From an uncultured Bacilli bacterium (lineage in GTDB: Bacteria; Bacillota_I; Bacilli_A; RF39; UBA660): a DNA stretch of 64,000 bases. Shown in pieces: positions 8,857 to 16,221 of this stretch (within the stretch, counting starts at the first letter, position 1; each line of letters begins with the position of its first letter). Made by a program: the position numbers and the translations under genes. The stretch is taken from positions 310,001-374,000 of the forward strand of contig CAKPGL010000001.1 of the NCBI GenBank assembly GCA_934154785.1. The letters run 5' to 3'. The notes under the pieces were generated by a model. The model was given only the letters and a program-made list of their open reading frames with translations, ran no database searches and was not told the DNA's origin.

Positions 8857-9765
8857 TTATGCAAAATGTTTTCCTACAGTTTCACTTGTGTAATTCTTGT
8901 CAAGTTCAGGATTATAATAATAATTTTCTCTGCCTACTGCCAATTTTTTTAATCCTTCTCTTACTTTAGGATCACTTTCTCTTTGAATCATTGCATCTAT
9001 TTGTTCTGATGATAGAGTAGGAATAACTACAGGCATTGGGTGTTCGTATCCACCTATTTGTTTCATATTTTTTAATCCATGTTCTTGATTTAATGGAACA
9101 ATATATGAAAATTTTTCACCGTTTACGTTATTTTCGTAAGTATAGTATGCTGTATCTAACATGTCTCTTCTAAATGAACGCTTTGTTTTGAAATAGTTAG
9201 AAGGAGAATTTAAACCTTGTCTTGCCGCAAAAAGCATAGAGCCTACATTTATTGATTTAATATCATCAGCTAATTCAAGTTGTGGAAAAGTTACTTCTTC
9301 TTTTAATTGCATAATACCGTCTTTTGTAAAAATAAATTTTTCTGCATTAGTGAAGTTATCACATTTTCCAACCTTAGAATTAACATTATTTACTAAAGAA
9401 TGGTTTTTTATCAATGTAATATCACCATTATCATTAATGCTTGCTGTATTTTCTTGTGCTATTTTTTCTGTAGTAACAAGACCATCTAAAGTTTCCTTTT
9501 TATCAAGAGTTATACAATTAAGTACTTGAGGTTGATAACTACTTATAATCATAGAATGTTTTGTAGAATCGTTAGAATTCCAGTTGAAGATAATTTTACC
9601 TTCTTCTTTTTGAACTGCTATACTATTAGCATTTTGAAACCAACGTATATAATTTTCTAGTATTTCATTGAATGCTGGATTTTCTTTAAACTTTGAATCA
9701 ATTCCTAAATTAAATATTTCTTTTTCAAGATTATTTATCACATCTGTTTTATCGTAATAGTTCAT
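8857..9765 (-). CDS. hypothetical soluble protein, 302 aa
   Basis: I recognise no family. The protein has no signal peptide and no membrane helix, so it is probably cytoplasmic. It is mixed alpha/beta with an aromatic C-terminal stretch (ENYYYNPELDKNY) and a preceding segment with PMPVVIPTLS. It has its own promoter and terminator, and no partner gene on its strand. The start ATG (9763-9765) follows AGGAGATGAC on the minus strand. The complete frame, good ribosome binding site and isolated transcription unit support a real gene. Confidence 0.65.
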   Translation of the reverse strand: MNYYDKTDVINNLEKEIFNLGIDSKFKENPAFNEILENYIRWFQNANSIAVQKEEGKIIFNWNSNDSTKHSMIISSYQPQVLNCITLDKKETLDGLVTTEKIAQENTASINDNGDITLIKNHSLVNNVNSKVGKCDNFTNAEKFIFTKDGIMQLKEEVTFPQLELADDIKSINVGSMLFAARQGLNSPSNYFKTKRSFRRDMLDTAYYTYENNVNGEKFSYIVPLNQEHGLKNMKQIGGYEHPMPVVIPTLSSEQIDAMIQRESDPKVREGLKKLAVGRENYYYNPELDKNYTSETVGKHFA

Positions 9766-9788
9766 TTTTTGTCATCTCCTATAGTATC

Positions 9789-9818
9789 ATTATACTATAT
9801 CAAATTATTTGTTGGCAA
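9789..9818 (-). promoter_or_regulatory. sigma-A-type promoter of the 302-aa gene
   Basis: On the minus strand TTGCCA (complement of 9813-9818), an 18-base spacer and TATAAT (complement of 9789-9794) precede the gene. Confidence 0.6.
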
Positions 9819-9898
9819 GTAAAACTTAAAATTATAAAAAAGATCGTATAGTTATTTAATTATACTAAAAATGTATTCTTTTTCGTTGATAATCTTGT

Positions 9899-9924
9899 AA
9901 AAGGCTATACAAATGCCTTTTTTT
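9899..9924 (+). terminator. intrinsic terminator with no visible upstream gene
   Basis: AAAAGGC/GCCTTTT with a 9-base loop and a run of seven T residues. No forward gene lies between 8655 and this point, so it may end a small RNA or read-through transcript from the 9820-9900 region, which also holds the imperfect hairpin GTATAGTTA/TAATTATAC. Confidence 0.55.
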
Positions 9925-9925
9925 A

Positions 9926-9934
9926 TGCTATACT
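9926..9934 (+). promoter_or_regulatory. extended -10 promoter of the rimP-nusA operon
   Basis: TGCTATACT is an extended -10 (TG, one base, TATACT) 71 bases before the rimP start. No good -35 is visible, as is common with extended -10 promoters. Confidence 0.5.
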
Positions 9935-9954
9935 TAATGTGTGTTGAACAAATT

Positions 9955-9974
9955 AGAGTGGGTAACCCCACTCT
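9955..9974 (+). promoter_or_regulatory. leader hairpin of the rimP operon
   Basis: A perfect 8-bp, GC-rich stem AGAGTGGG/CCCACTCT with loop TAAC, followed by a broken T-rich stretch. It lies in the untranslated leader 31 bases before the rimP start. It could be an attenuator or a binding site in the leader, for example for autoregulation by NusA. The role is inference. Confidence 0.5.
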
Positions 9975-10005
9975 TTAGTTTAGTTATTAGTAAGGAGGAA
10001 TTGTT

Positions 10006-10263
10006 GTGGAAGAGAAAATTAAGTCTTTATTAGAACCAATAATTAAAGAAAATGGTTATATCTTAGACTCTGTAGTTTTTGAAAAAGAGGGAAGTACTAA
10101 TTTTCTTAGAATTGTAATTGATAAACAAGGTTTTATTAATGTTGATGATTGCGTTACAGTATGTAATTTAATAAATCCAATTCTAGATGAATATGATCCT
10201 ATTGAAGAAAACTATATGTTAGATGTTTGTTCAAAAGAAAAAGGAAGTGATATAGATGAATAG
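10006..10263 (+). CDS. rimP: ribosome maturation factor RimP, N-terminal domain only
   Basis: RimP helps mature the 30S subunit. This 85-aa protein matches the alpha/beta N-terminal domain (EPIIKENGYILDSV, LRIVIDKQG, NVDDCVTV). It stops right after YMLDVCSKEKG, where family members continue with an SSPG motif and a C-terminal SH3-like domain of about 70 residues. The nusA start at 10256 overlaps its last codons, so no room for the missing domain remains. GTG start at 10006 after AAGGAGGAA. The position before nusA supports the identity. Shortening may be real for this lineage. Confidence 0.8.
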   Translation: MEEKIKSLLEPIIKENGYILDSVVFEKEGSTNFLRIVIDKQGFINVDDCVTVCNLINPILDEYDPIEENYMLDVCSKEKGSDIDE

Positions 10264-11434
10264 TAAAGAATTTAAGACTGCTTTAGATTTAATAGTAAAA
10301 GAAAAAGGAATAGAGAAAAGTGTTATATTAGAAGCAATGGAATTAGCATTAACCTCAGCTTATAAAAAGAATTATCATTCATTATCAAACGTACGTGTTG
10401 ATGTAAATGGTGACACTGGTGAAATTCATGTTTATTCTTTTAAAACAGTAGTTCCTGATAATTATGAAGAATTAGAAGAATGGGATTTATTAGAGAAAAA
10501 AGAAGAAGAAAAAGAGAAACAAGAAGTAAAAGATAATGATGAAGAAACTGAAGAAGAAGAAAAAGAACCATTTATTTTTGATGAGAGAATTCATATTCCA
10601 CTTACAGAAGCACGTGCTATAGTACCAAATATTGAAGTTGGTGAAACAATTGAAGAAGAAGTTACTCCAAAAGATTTTGGTCGTGTAGCAGCTTCTACTG
10701 CTAAACAAGTTGTTGTTCAAAAAATTAGAGAAGCAGAAAGAAACGCTATTGTTGAAGAATTTAGTGATAAACAAGATGAGATGGTTTCTGGTACAGTAGA
10801 AATGGAAGATGTACGTAATTACTATATTAATTTAGGTAGAACACAAGGTATTTTACCTAAAACTGAAACTATACCTGGTGAAACTATTAAGATGGGTTCT
10901 AATATAAAAGTATATATTAGTAAAGTTGAAAATGGTTCTAAAGGTCCACTTATTCTACTTTCAAGAAATCATTATGGCTTTGTAAAAAGATTGCTTGAAC
11001 TTGAAATACCAGAAATAAATGATGGAACTATCTTAGTATATAGTGTTGCTAGAGATGCTGGTAATCGTAGTAAGGTAGCAGTTTATTCTGAAAACCCTAA
11101 TGTTGATCCTGTAGGGGCTTGTATTGGTGAAAAAGGAATGCGTATTGCTAATATTTTAAAAGAATTAGGTGGCGAAAAACTAGACATTGTAAACTATGAT
11201 AAAGATGCTAGTAAATTTATTGCTAATGCTTTAAGTCCTGCTAAAGATGTCCACGTATTTATTACTAATGAAAAAGACCATGAAGCTTTAGTTGTTGTTA
11301 ATAATGATAACTTATCTCTTGCTATTGGTAAAAAAGGTATGAATGTACGTCTTGCAGCACGTTTAACACATTATAAATTAGATGTTAAAACTTTCGAACA
11401 AGCTCGTGAAGCTGGTATTAATATAGTAGAATAG
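10256..11434 (+). CDS. nusA: transcription termination/antitermination factor NusA
   Basis: NusA binds RNA polymerase and modulates pausing, termination and antitermination. It has the N-terminal polymerase-binding domain, then S1, KH1 and KH2 (PVGACIGEKGMR near residue 283 and LAIGKKGMNVRLAAR near 357). At 392 aa it lacks the acidic repeats of Proteobacteria, as usual in Firmicutes. An extra stretch of about 25 Glu/Lys residues (about 79-104) interrupts the N-terminal domain between the VVPDNYEELEEW and FDERIHIPL segments, which are contiguous in B. subtilis. The ATG overlaps the end of rimP by 8 bases, indicating translational coupling. Confidence 0.95.
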   Translation: MNSKEFKTALDLIVKEKGIEKSVILEAMELALTSAYKKNYHSLSNVRVDVNGDTGEIHVYSFKTVVPDNYEELEEWDLLEKKEEEKEKQEVKDNDEETEEEEKEPFIFDERIHIPLTEARAIVPNIEVGETIEEEVTPKDFGRVAASTAKQVVVQKIREAERNAIVEEFSDKQDEMVSGTVEMEDVRNYYINLGRTQGILPKTETIPGETIKMGSNIKVYISKVENGSKGPLILLSRNHYGFVKRLLELEIPEINDGTILVYSVARDAGNRSKVAVYSENPNVDPVGACIGEKGMRIANILKELGGEKLDIVNYDKDASKFIANALSPAKDVHVFITNEKDHEALVVVNNDNLSLAIGKKGMNVRLAARLTHYKLDVKTFEQAREAGINIVE

Positions 11435-11442
11435 GTGATTCT

Positions 11443-11700
11443 ATGAAGGTAAAAAAAATACCAATGCGTACTTGTATTGTTACTCGTGAAAAATTACCTA
11501 AAGGACAATTAGTTCGTGTAGTTAGAACACCAGAAGGTACGGTTGTAATTGATACAACTGGTAGAACTAATGGACGAGGAGCATACTTAAAAAAAGATTT
11601 ACAAGTTATTGAAAAAGCTATGACATCTAAAGTATTAAATAGAGCATTAGAAACAGAAGTTCCTAGTGAAATATTTGAGCAGTTAAAAGAATTAGTTTAA
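11443..11700 (+). CDS. rnpM: RNase P modulator RnpM (YlxR, DUF448)
   Basis: An 85-aa YlxR-family RNA-binding protein. It has the PMRTCIVTREKLPK start, the RVVRTPEG strand and the GRTNGRGAYL loop of the family. In B. subtilis, YlxR binds and modulates RNase P. It sits between nusA and infB as in other Firmicutes. The L7Ae-like gene ylxQ that usually follows is absent. The start follows AGGTGATT 8 bases after nusA. Confidence 0.9.
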   Translation: MKVKKIPMRTCIVTREKLPKGQLVRVVRTPEGTVVIDTTGRTNGRGAYLKKDLQVIEKAMTSKVLNRALETEVPSEIFEQLKELV

Positions 11701-11723
11701 TAAAGATAGAACGGGGTAGTACA

Positions 11724-12203
11724 ATGAAAAGAAAAGAATATATTAGTTGGGATGAATATTTTATGGGTGTTGCTCTTTTAGCAGCAGAACGTAGTAAAGA
11801 TCCTTCTACTCAGGTTGGAGCGTGTATTGTCAGTACAGATAATAAGATAGTTTCTACTGGTTATAATGGAGCTCCACGTGGTTACGATGATGATGAATGT
11901 ATGTGTTGGGAACGAGAAGGGAATTTCTTAGATACTAAGTATGCTTATGTTTGTCATGCCGAGTTAAATGCTATACTAAATTCACCACATTCTGTAAATG
12001 GTTGTAAAATATATGTTGCATTATTCCCTTGTAATGAATGTGCTAAAGCAATTATTCAATCAGGAATAAAAGAGATAATTTATATGGATGATAAATACGC
12101 CAAAACAGATGGTGTAATTGCATCTAAAAAGATGTTAGATGCTTGTGGTGTAACTTATCGTAAGTATGAATCTAAAGGAAAAACACTAAAATTAAACTTA
12201 TAA
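11724..12203 (+). CDS. deoxycytidylate (dCMP) deaminase family protein
   Basis: A 159-aa zinc deaminase. CHAELNAIL supplies the zinc His and catalytic Glu, and FPCNECAK the two zinc Cys residues. The start region (WDEYFMGVALLAAERS, then DPSTQVGACIV) and the GYNGAPRG motif match dCMP deaminase, which makes dUMP for thymidylate synthesis. It stands between rnpM and infB, where ylxQ is normally found, so it looks like an insertion or replacement inside a conserved operon. GGGGTAG precedes the ATG. Confidence 0.9.
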   Translation: MKRKEYISWDEYFMGVALLAAERSKDPSTQVGACIVSTDNKIVSTGYNGAPRGYDDDECMCWEREGNFLDTKYAYVCHAELNAILNSPHSVNGCKIYVALFPCNECAKAIIQSGIKEIIYMDDKYAKTDGVIASKKMLDACGVTYRKYESKGKTLKLNL

Positions 12204-12289
12204 TTTGTCTATTGATAAATATAATAAAACCTTGCTTGTAGTGTATACTATATAGTAAGTGATAAAATTAAAGAAAAGAGGTGCATATT

Positions 12290-14413
12290 ATGATGACAGT
12301 TTTAGAATATGCAGAAGATGTAAACAAAACTGTAGATTATGTGTTAAAAAAATGTCAAACTTTAGGAATAAATGTTTCTAATGATGATGATTTATTAAGT
12401 GATGAAGATATTACTATTTTAGATAGTGAGATAAATAATGAGTCAGAAATTGATAGTTATGAAGATAATATTAATGATGACGATTATGAAGAAATAGTTG
12501 AAGAAATAGTAGAAAACACTAAGATTGATATTGATAACACAATTGCTAAACAAAAATTAAAAAAGAAAAACAATAATCAAAATAGTACAAAAAAGGATTT
12601 TGCTAACAAAAAGAAGCAAATGTATAAACATAAAGAAAAACTTATGTCAAATAAAACTAAAGAAGATAGTAATGTTGTTTTATATAAAGATGATATGACT
12701 ATTGGTTCTTTAGCGGAATCTCTAGGTATTAGTAGTGCAGAAATAATAAAGAAATTATTCAATTTAGGTGTAATGGCTACTATTAATCAACCTATTAGTT
12801 TTGAGAATGCCGAAATATTAGTACTTGATTATGGTAAAGAATTAAAAAAAGAAGAAACTATGGATGTAAGTAATTTTGAATCTTACGAAGTAGTTGATGA
12901 TGAAGAATATTTAGTAAGTAGACCACCAGTAGTAACAATAATGGGACATGTAGACCATGGTAAAACTACCTTACTAGATACTATTAGAAAAACTAATGTA
13001 GCGGATGGTGAAGCCGGTGGTATTACACAAGCAATTAGTGCTTATCAAGTTAAATATAATGATAAACTAATTACATTTATTGATACTCCAGGACATGCTG
13101 CATTTACAGAAATGCGTGCTAGAGGTGCTAGTATTACAGATATTATTATAATAATAGTTGCGGCTGATGATGGTGTAATGCCTCAGACAAAAGAAGTTAT
13201 TGATCATGCTAAGGCTGCTAAAGTACCAATTATTGTTGCTATTAATAAAATGGATAAGCCTGGTGCTAATCCAGATTGTATTATGACAGAACTTACTGAG
13301 TATGGTCTTACTCCAGAAGAATGGGGTGGAGATACTTTATATAATAAGATATCTGCTAAAAGTGGTGCTGGTGTTAATGAACTACTAGAAAATATCTTAT
13401 TAATTGCGGATATGGAAAATTATCGTGCTAATCCAAGCCGTTATGCTCTAGGTACTGTAATTGAATCTCGTCTTGATAAACAAGTGGGACCAGTTGTAAC
13501 ATTACTTGTTCAAAATGGTACACTTCGTTTAGGAGATCCAATTGTGGTTGGTACAGCATTTGGTAAAATAAGAACTTTAAAAAATGATAAAGGTGAAGAA
13601 ATTACTATGGCTTTACCTAGTCAACCAATTGAAATTACTGGTATTAATGCGGTTCCTACTGCTGGAGATAAGTTTATGGCTTTTGAATCTGAAAAAGAAG
13701 CTCGTGCCGTTGCGGAAGAAAGAAAAGATAATTTACGTAAGAAAGAAAATGCTAGTAAAACTTCTGTTAGTTTAGATGATTTATTCTCTAAAATTCAAGA
13801 AGGTGTTAAAGAGATTAACGTTCTGATTAAAGCCGATGTTAATGGTAGTAGTGAAGCAGTTAAAAATTCTTTAGAGAAGATTGAAGTAGAAGGCGTTAAA
13901 GTTAATGTTATTCGTAGTAGTGTTGGTGCTATTACCGAAAGTGACATTGTTTTAGCAAAAGCTTCTAATGCTCTTATTATAGGATTTAATGTTAGACCAT
14001 CAAATAGTATTAAAGATTACGCTAATGAGCAAGGTGTAGAAATTAGATTATATAATATTATTTATAAAGCAGTTGAAGAAATGGAAGCTGCTATGAAAGG
14101 TATGCTTGATCCTGTATTTGAAGAAAAAGTATTAGGTACAGCAGAAGTAAGACAATTATTTAAATTTTCTAAAGTTGGAACTATTGCTGGTTCTTATATA
14201 ACAGAAGGTCTTATCAAAAATAATAGTAAGGCTCGTGTAATTCGTGATGGCGTCGTTATATATGATGGCGAAATTGGTTCATTACAACGTGAAAAAGATT
14301 CTGTTAAAGAAGTTAAAAAAGGTTTAGAGTGCGGAATAACTATTGAAAATTATTCTGATATTAAAGTTGGCGATGTCATTGAAGCTTATGAAATGGTAGA
14401 AGTAAAAGCGTAA
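12290..14413 (+). CDS. infB: translation initiation factor IF-2
   Basis: IF-2 is the GTPase that places initiator tRNA on the ribosome. An acidic and then basic low-complexity N-terminus leads into an IF2_N domain (TIGSLAESLGISSAEIIKKL). The G domain has GHVDHGKT near residue 218, then DTPGH and NKMD, followed by the EF-Tu-like and C-terminal domains. A GTG at 12281 is in frame, but the ribosome binding site AGAGGTG overlaps it, so I prefer the ATG at 12290 (707 aa). The ATG at 12293 is equally possible. The N-terminus is short and lacks a second well-formed IF2_N domain. Confidence 0.95.
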   Translation: MMTVLEYAEDVNKTVDYVLKKCQTLGINVSNDDDLLSDEDITILDSEINNESEIDSYEDNINDDDYEEIVEEIVENTKIDIDNTIAKQKLKKKNNNQNSTKKDFANKKKQMYKHKEKLMSNKTKEDSNVVLYKDDMTIGSLAESLGISSAEIIKKLFNLGVMATINQPISFENAEILVLDYGKELKKEETMDVSNFESYEVVDDEEYLVSRPPVVTIMGHVDHGKTTLLDTIRKTNVADGEAGGITQAISAYQVKYNDKLITFIDTPGHAAFTEMRARGASITDIIIIIVAADDGVMPQTKEVIDHAKAAKVPIIVAINKMDKPGANPDCIMTELTEYGLTPEEWGGDTLYNKISAKSGAGVNELLENILLIADMENYRANPSRYALGTVIESRLDKQVGPVVTLLVQNGTLRLGDPIVVGTAFGKIRTLKNDKGEEITMALPSQPIEITGINAVPTAGDKFMAFESEKEARAVAEERKDNLRKKENASKTSVSLDDLFSKIQEGVKEINVLIKADVNGSSEAVKNSLEKIEVEGVKVNVIRSSVGAITESDIVLAKASNALIIGFNVRPSNSIKDYANEQGVEIRLYNIIYKAVEEMEAAMKGMLDPVFEEKVLGTAEVRQLFKFSKVGTIAGSYITEGLIKNNSKARVIRDGVVIYDGEIGSLQREKDSVKEVKKGLECGITIENYSDIKVGDVIEAYEMVEVKA

Positions 14414-14414
14414 T

Positions 14415-14759
14415 ATGAGTATTAAAATTGATAGAATAGGTAGTAACCTAGTAAAAGAAATTAGTTATATTTTAGCTATGGAAATAAAAGATCCAGATAT
14501 TAAGTTTGTAACTATTACAGATTGTAAAGTAACTAATGACTTAAGTTTTGCTAAGGTATACTATACAGTATTAGATATGTCTCGCCAAAAAGAAACAGAT
14601 AAAGCTTTAAAAAATGCTAGTGGATATATTAGACATTTATTGCATGATAGAGTTGACATTCGTCATATACCAGAATTAACATTTGTATTTGATGAATCAA
14701 TTGCGTATGGTAAAAAAATAGAAGATATAATAGAAGAAATTCACGAAGATAATAATTAA
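14415..14759 (+). CDS. rbfA: 30S ribosome-binding factor RbfA
   Basis: A 114-aa KH-fold factor for 30S maturation and cold adaptation. It shows the family pattern: RIGSNLVKEISYIL at the start, IKDPDIKFVTITDCKVTND, and RHIPELTFVFDESI near the end. The start is one base after the infB stop, so translation is probably coupled. It is the last gene of the nusA operon before a strong terminator. Confidence 0.95.
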   Translation: MSIKIDRIGSNLVKEISYILAMEIKDPDIKFVTITDCKVTNDLSFAKVYYTVLDMSRQKETDKALKNASGYIRHLLHDRVDIRHIPELTFVFDESIAYGKKIEDIIEEIHEDNN

Positions 14760-14765
14760 TATAAT

Positions 14766-14794
14766 AAAGGAATTGCTAAGGCGATTCCTTTTTT
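14766..14794 (+). terminator. intrinsic terminator of the nusA-rbfA operon
   Basis: An 11-bp stem AAAGGAATTGC/GCGATTCCTTT with one G-U pair, loop TAAG and a run of six T residues. Confidence 0.9.
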
Positions 14795-14821
14795 GACAAA
14801 TTAAGAAATTAATACTATAAT
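14793..14821 (+). promoter_or_regulatory. consensus sigma-A promoter
   Basis: TTGACA (14793-14798), a 17-base spacer and TATAAT (14816-14821) match the consensus fully. The -35 begins within the T-run of the preceding terminator. Transcription should start near 14828, inside the left arm of the hairpin at 14824-14854. Confidence 0.85.
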
Positions 14822-14823
14822 AT

Positions 14824-14854
14824 AACATCGTTGAAAAGAGGGAACAACGATGTT
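14824..14854 (+). promoter_or_regulatory. hairpin enclosing the ribosome binding site and start codon
   Basis: A perfect 10-bp inverted repeat (14824-14833 AACATCGTTG, 14845-14854 CAACGATGTT) puts the ATG in the right arm and GAGGG in the 11-base loop. It begins at or near the transcript 5' end. It may control translation, or be an operator for a dimeric repressor overlapping the start site. Confidence 0.6.
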
Positions 14855-15440
14855 TAAAATAAAGAAATTAACACTAAATAATAATACTTTATTTATTACT
14901 GATAGGCATGGTAAGGTTTATAGTACGAATATAAATAATTCTAATATTTCTAGTTTATTACCATTAGCAAGTAATAGAAGTGCTAGTATTGATAAAAATA
15001 TTAAATATATGAATAAATATTTTAAGGTAGCAATGTCTTGTGTGGCAATCTGTGCGATAGGAGCGCTAACACCAGTAATACTTGGTAAATATTGTGCTGA
15101 AGCATTTGTATTAATGTTTGGTGGGCTTGGTATGGCTAGTCTTTCTCTAGCAGTAGCAAGTAAAATTTATAAAAAATGGTTAAAAAAGTATTCCATTAGT
15201 AATGAATATTGGGAACAAATATATAATTTATTAACAAATAAAACAACATATGAAAGTACTAAAAGTAATAGTATTAATTATAGTAATTCATATAATAACT
15301 CTTATAGTATAAATAACAGTTATAAAAAAGGAACATCAAAGATTGATGATTCTAATGAATGCACTTATAGTTATAGTAAAAATCAAATTATTCAAGATTA
15401 TGATGAAAAAGCCAAAGTTAAAACATATAAAAGATATTGA
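14850..15440 (+). CDS. small membrane protein, unknown function
   Basis: I recognise no family. The 196-aa protein has a polar N-terminus of about 55 residues, two hydrophobic helices (about 57-78 and 86-105) separated by GKYCAEAF, then a basic stretch and a long C-terminal region of Ser, Asn and Tyr (about 130-175). It is driven by a consensus promoter and its start codon lies inside a hairpin. Its stop overlaps the -35 of the tmRNA promoter. Confidence 0.6.
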   Translation: MFKIKKLTLNNNTLFITDRHGKVYSTNINNSNISSLLPLASNRSASIDKNIKYMNKYFKVAMSCVAICAIGALTPVILGKYCAEAFVLMFGGLGMASLSLAVASKIYKKWLKKYSISNEYWEQIYNLLTNKTTYESTKSNSINYSNSYNNSYSINNSYKKGTSKIDDSNECTYSYSKNQIIQDYDEKAKVKTYKRY

Positions 15441-15464
15441 AAAAAGTATTATTTATGATATAAT
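15437..15464 (+). promoter_or_regulatory. promoter of the tmRNA gene
   Basis: TTGAAA (15437-15442), 16 bases and TATAAT (15459-15464), ten bases before the GGGGC 5' end of tmRNA. Confidence 0.8.
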
Positions 15465-15473
15465 ACTTTTAAC

Positions 15474-15815
15474 GGGGCTGTTCAGGTTTCGACAGATATA
15501 GATGACTATGAATTGCAAGTCGAAGGTACGCGTTAAGTACAAAAAATAATAACTGGAAACAGAAATCAATTAGCTTTCGCTTAATAGAAATTTAGAAGGC
15601 GCTTCTTATTATCATTTTCTACGGGGTATTAAGAGGCTCGATTTAGTAGAATATATTTATACTAATGCTTATAGGTATAAATGAATAACATAAGCTAACT
15701 AATTTATTGGTTGTTGATTACTTTATAAATTAGAACATTTATTAATCAACTAAACTTGTAGATATTTATAGAAAGATATATTTGGACAGGAGTTCAATTC
15801 TCCTCAGCTCCACCA
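15474..15815 (+). ncRNA. ssrA: transfer-messenger RNA
   Basis: The 5' GGGGCTG pairs with CAGCTCC before the encoded CCA end (15813-15815). The T arm GGAGTTCAATTCTCC is next to it, and the 5' end has the typical TTCAGGTTTCGACAG. The tag frame reads GGA at 15555 to TAA at 15582 and gives GNRNQLAFA, or AGNRNQLAFA with the charged Ala, then a second stop TAG. Ten residues is near the short end of known tags. The AFA ending is not the usual LAA; similar FA endings occur in Mycoplasma tags. The resume codon is chosen by analogy with the B. subtilis tag beginning AGK. Confidence 0.95.
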
Positions 15816-15825
15816 ATTAGTTAGT

Positions 15826-15852
15826 AAAGCCTTATATTTCAAGGCTTTTTTA
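15826..15852 (+). terminator. intrinsic terminator of tmRNA
   Basis: The 8-bp stem AAAGCCTT/AAGGCTTT is followed by a T-rich run. Confidence 0.85.
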
Positions 15853-15890
15853 TTTATTTACAGTTACAAGCACACTTCTAAACGCACTTT

Positions 15891-16016
15891 TTATAATTTA
15901 TTTAATATTTCAGTCATTTTATTAAACTCAGATTTAAACATATGAGTTTAAATATTTAAAGTAACAGAAGTGCTTCCATGTCCTAGATATTTTGATATTA
16001 AAACAGGTGTGATATC
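15891..16016 (-). pseudogene. tyrosine recombinase (integrase) C-terminal remnant
   Basis: Read on the minus strand, this gives DITPVLISKYLGHGSTSVTLNI, a stop, then THMFKSEFNKMTEILNKL and a stop at 15891-15893. It is the end of a phage or ICE integrase: LGHGS with TLNI(Y)TH is the last active-site block, and TAA has replaced the catalytic Tyr codon TAT/TAC. Upstream the frame is broken within a few codons. The remnant ends 76 bases after tmRNA, a classic integration site, and points at it. Confidence 0.75.
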
Positions 16017-16221
16017 TTTTTAGTTAGAGACATTTTGTCTTCAACTTATTCTCTTGTTTGTTTCCATCAAATTAATAGCAAACATAATTATCAAAAACAA
16101 TAGAAGATATGTTATAATTTATATAGAGGATACTTTTACTTTAATTAATGAAACTTAATGTGAATTTAAAGTATTAAACAGTAATATATTTTATTTATAT
16201 AATATAATTAAGTGTGGTGAT
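16017..16221. other. AT-rich intergenic stretch, possible decayed element
   Basis: No open frame of note on either strand. The left part (16017-16085) probably continues the integrase remnant in decayed form. TATAAT near 16112, without a good -35, may be the -10 for the HAD gene. I see no copy of the tmRNA 3' end here. Confidence 0.4.

Noticed and set aside
12281..12289. GTG start for infB
   Set aside because: The ribosome binding site overlaps this GTG; ATG at 12290 or 12293 has proper spacing.
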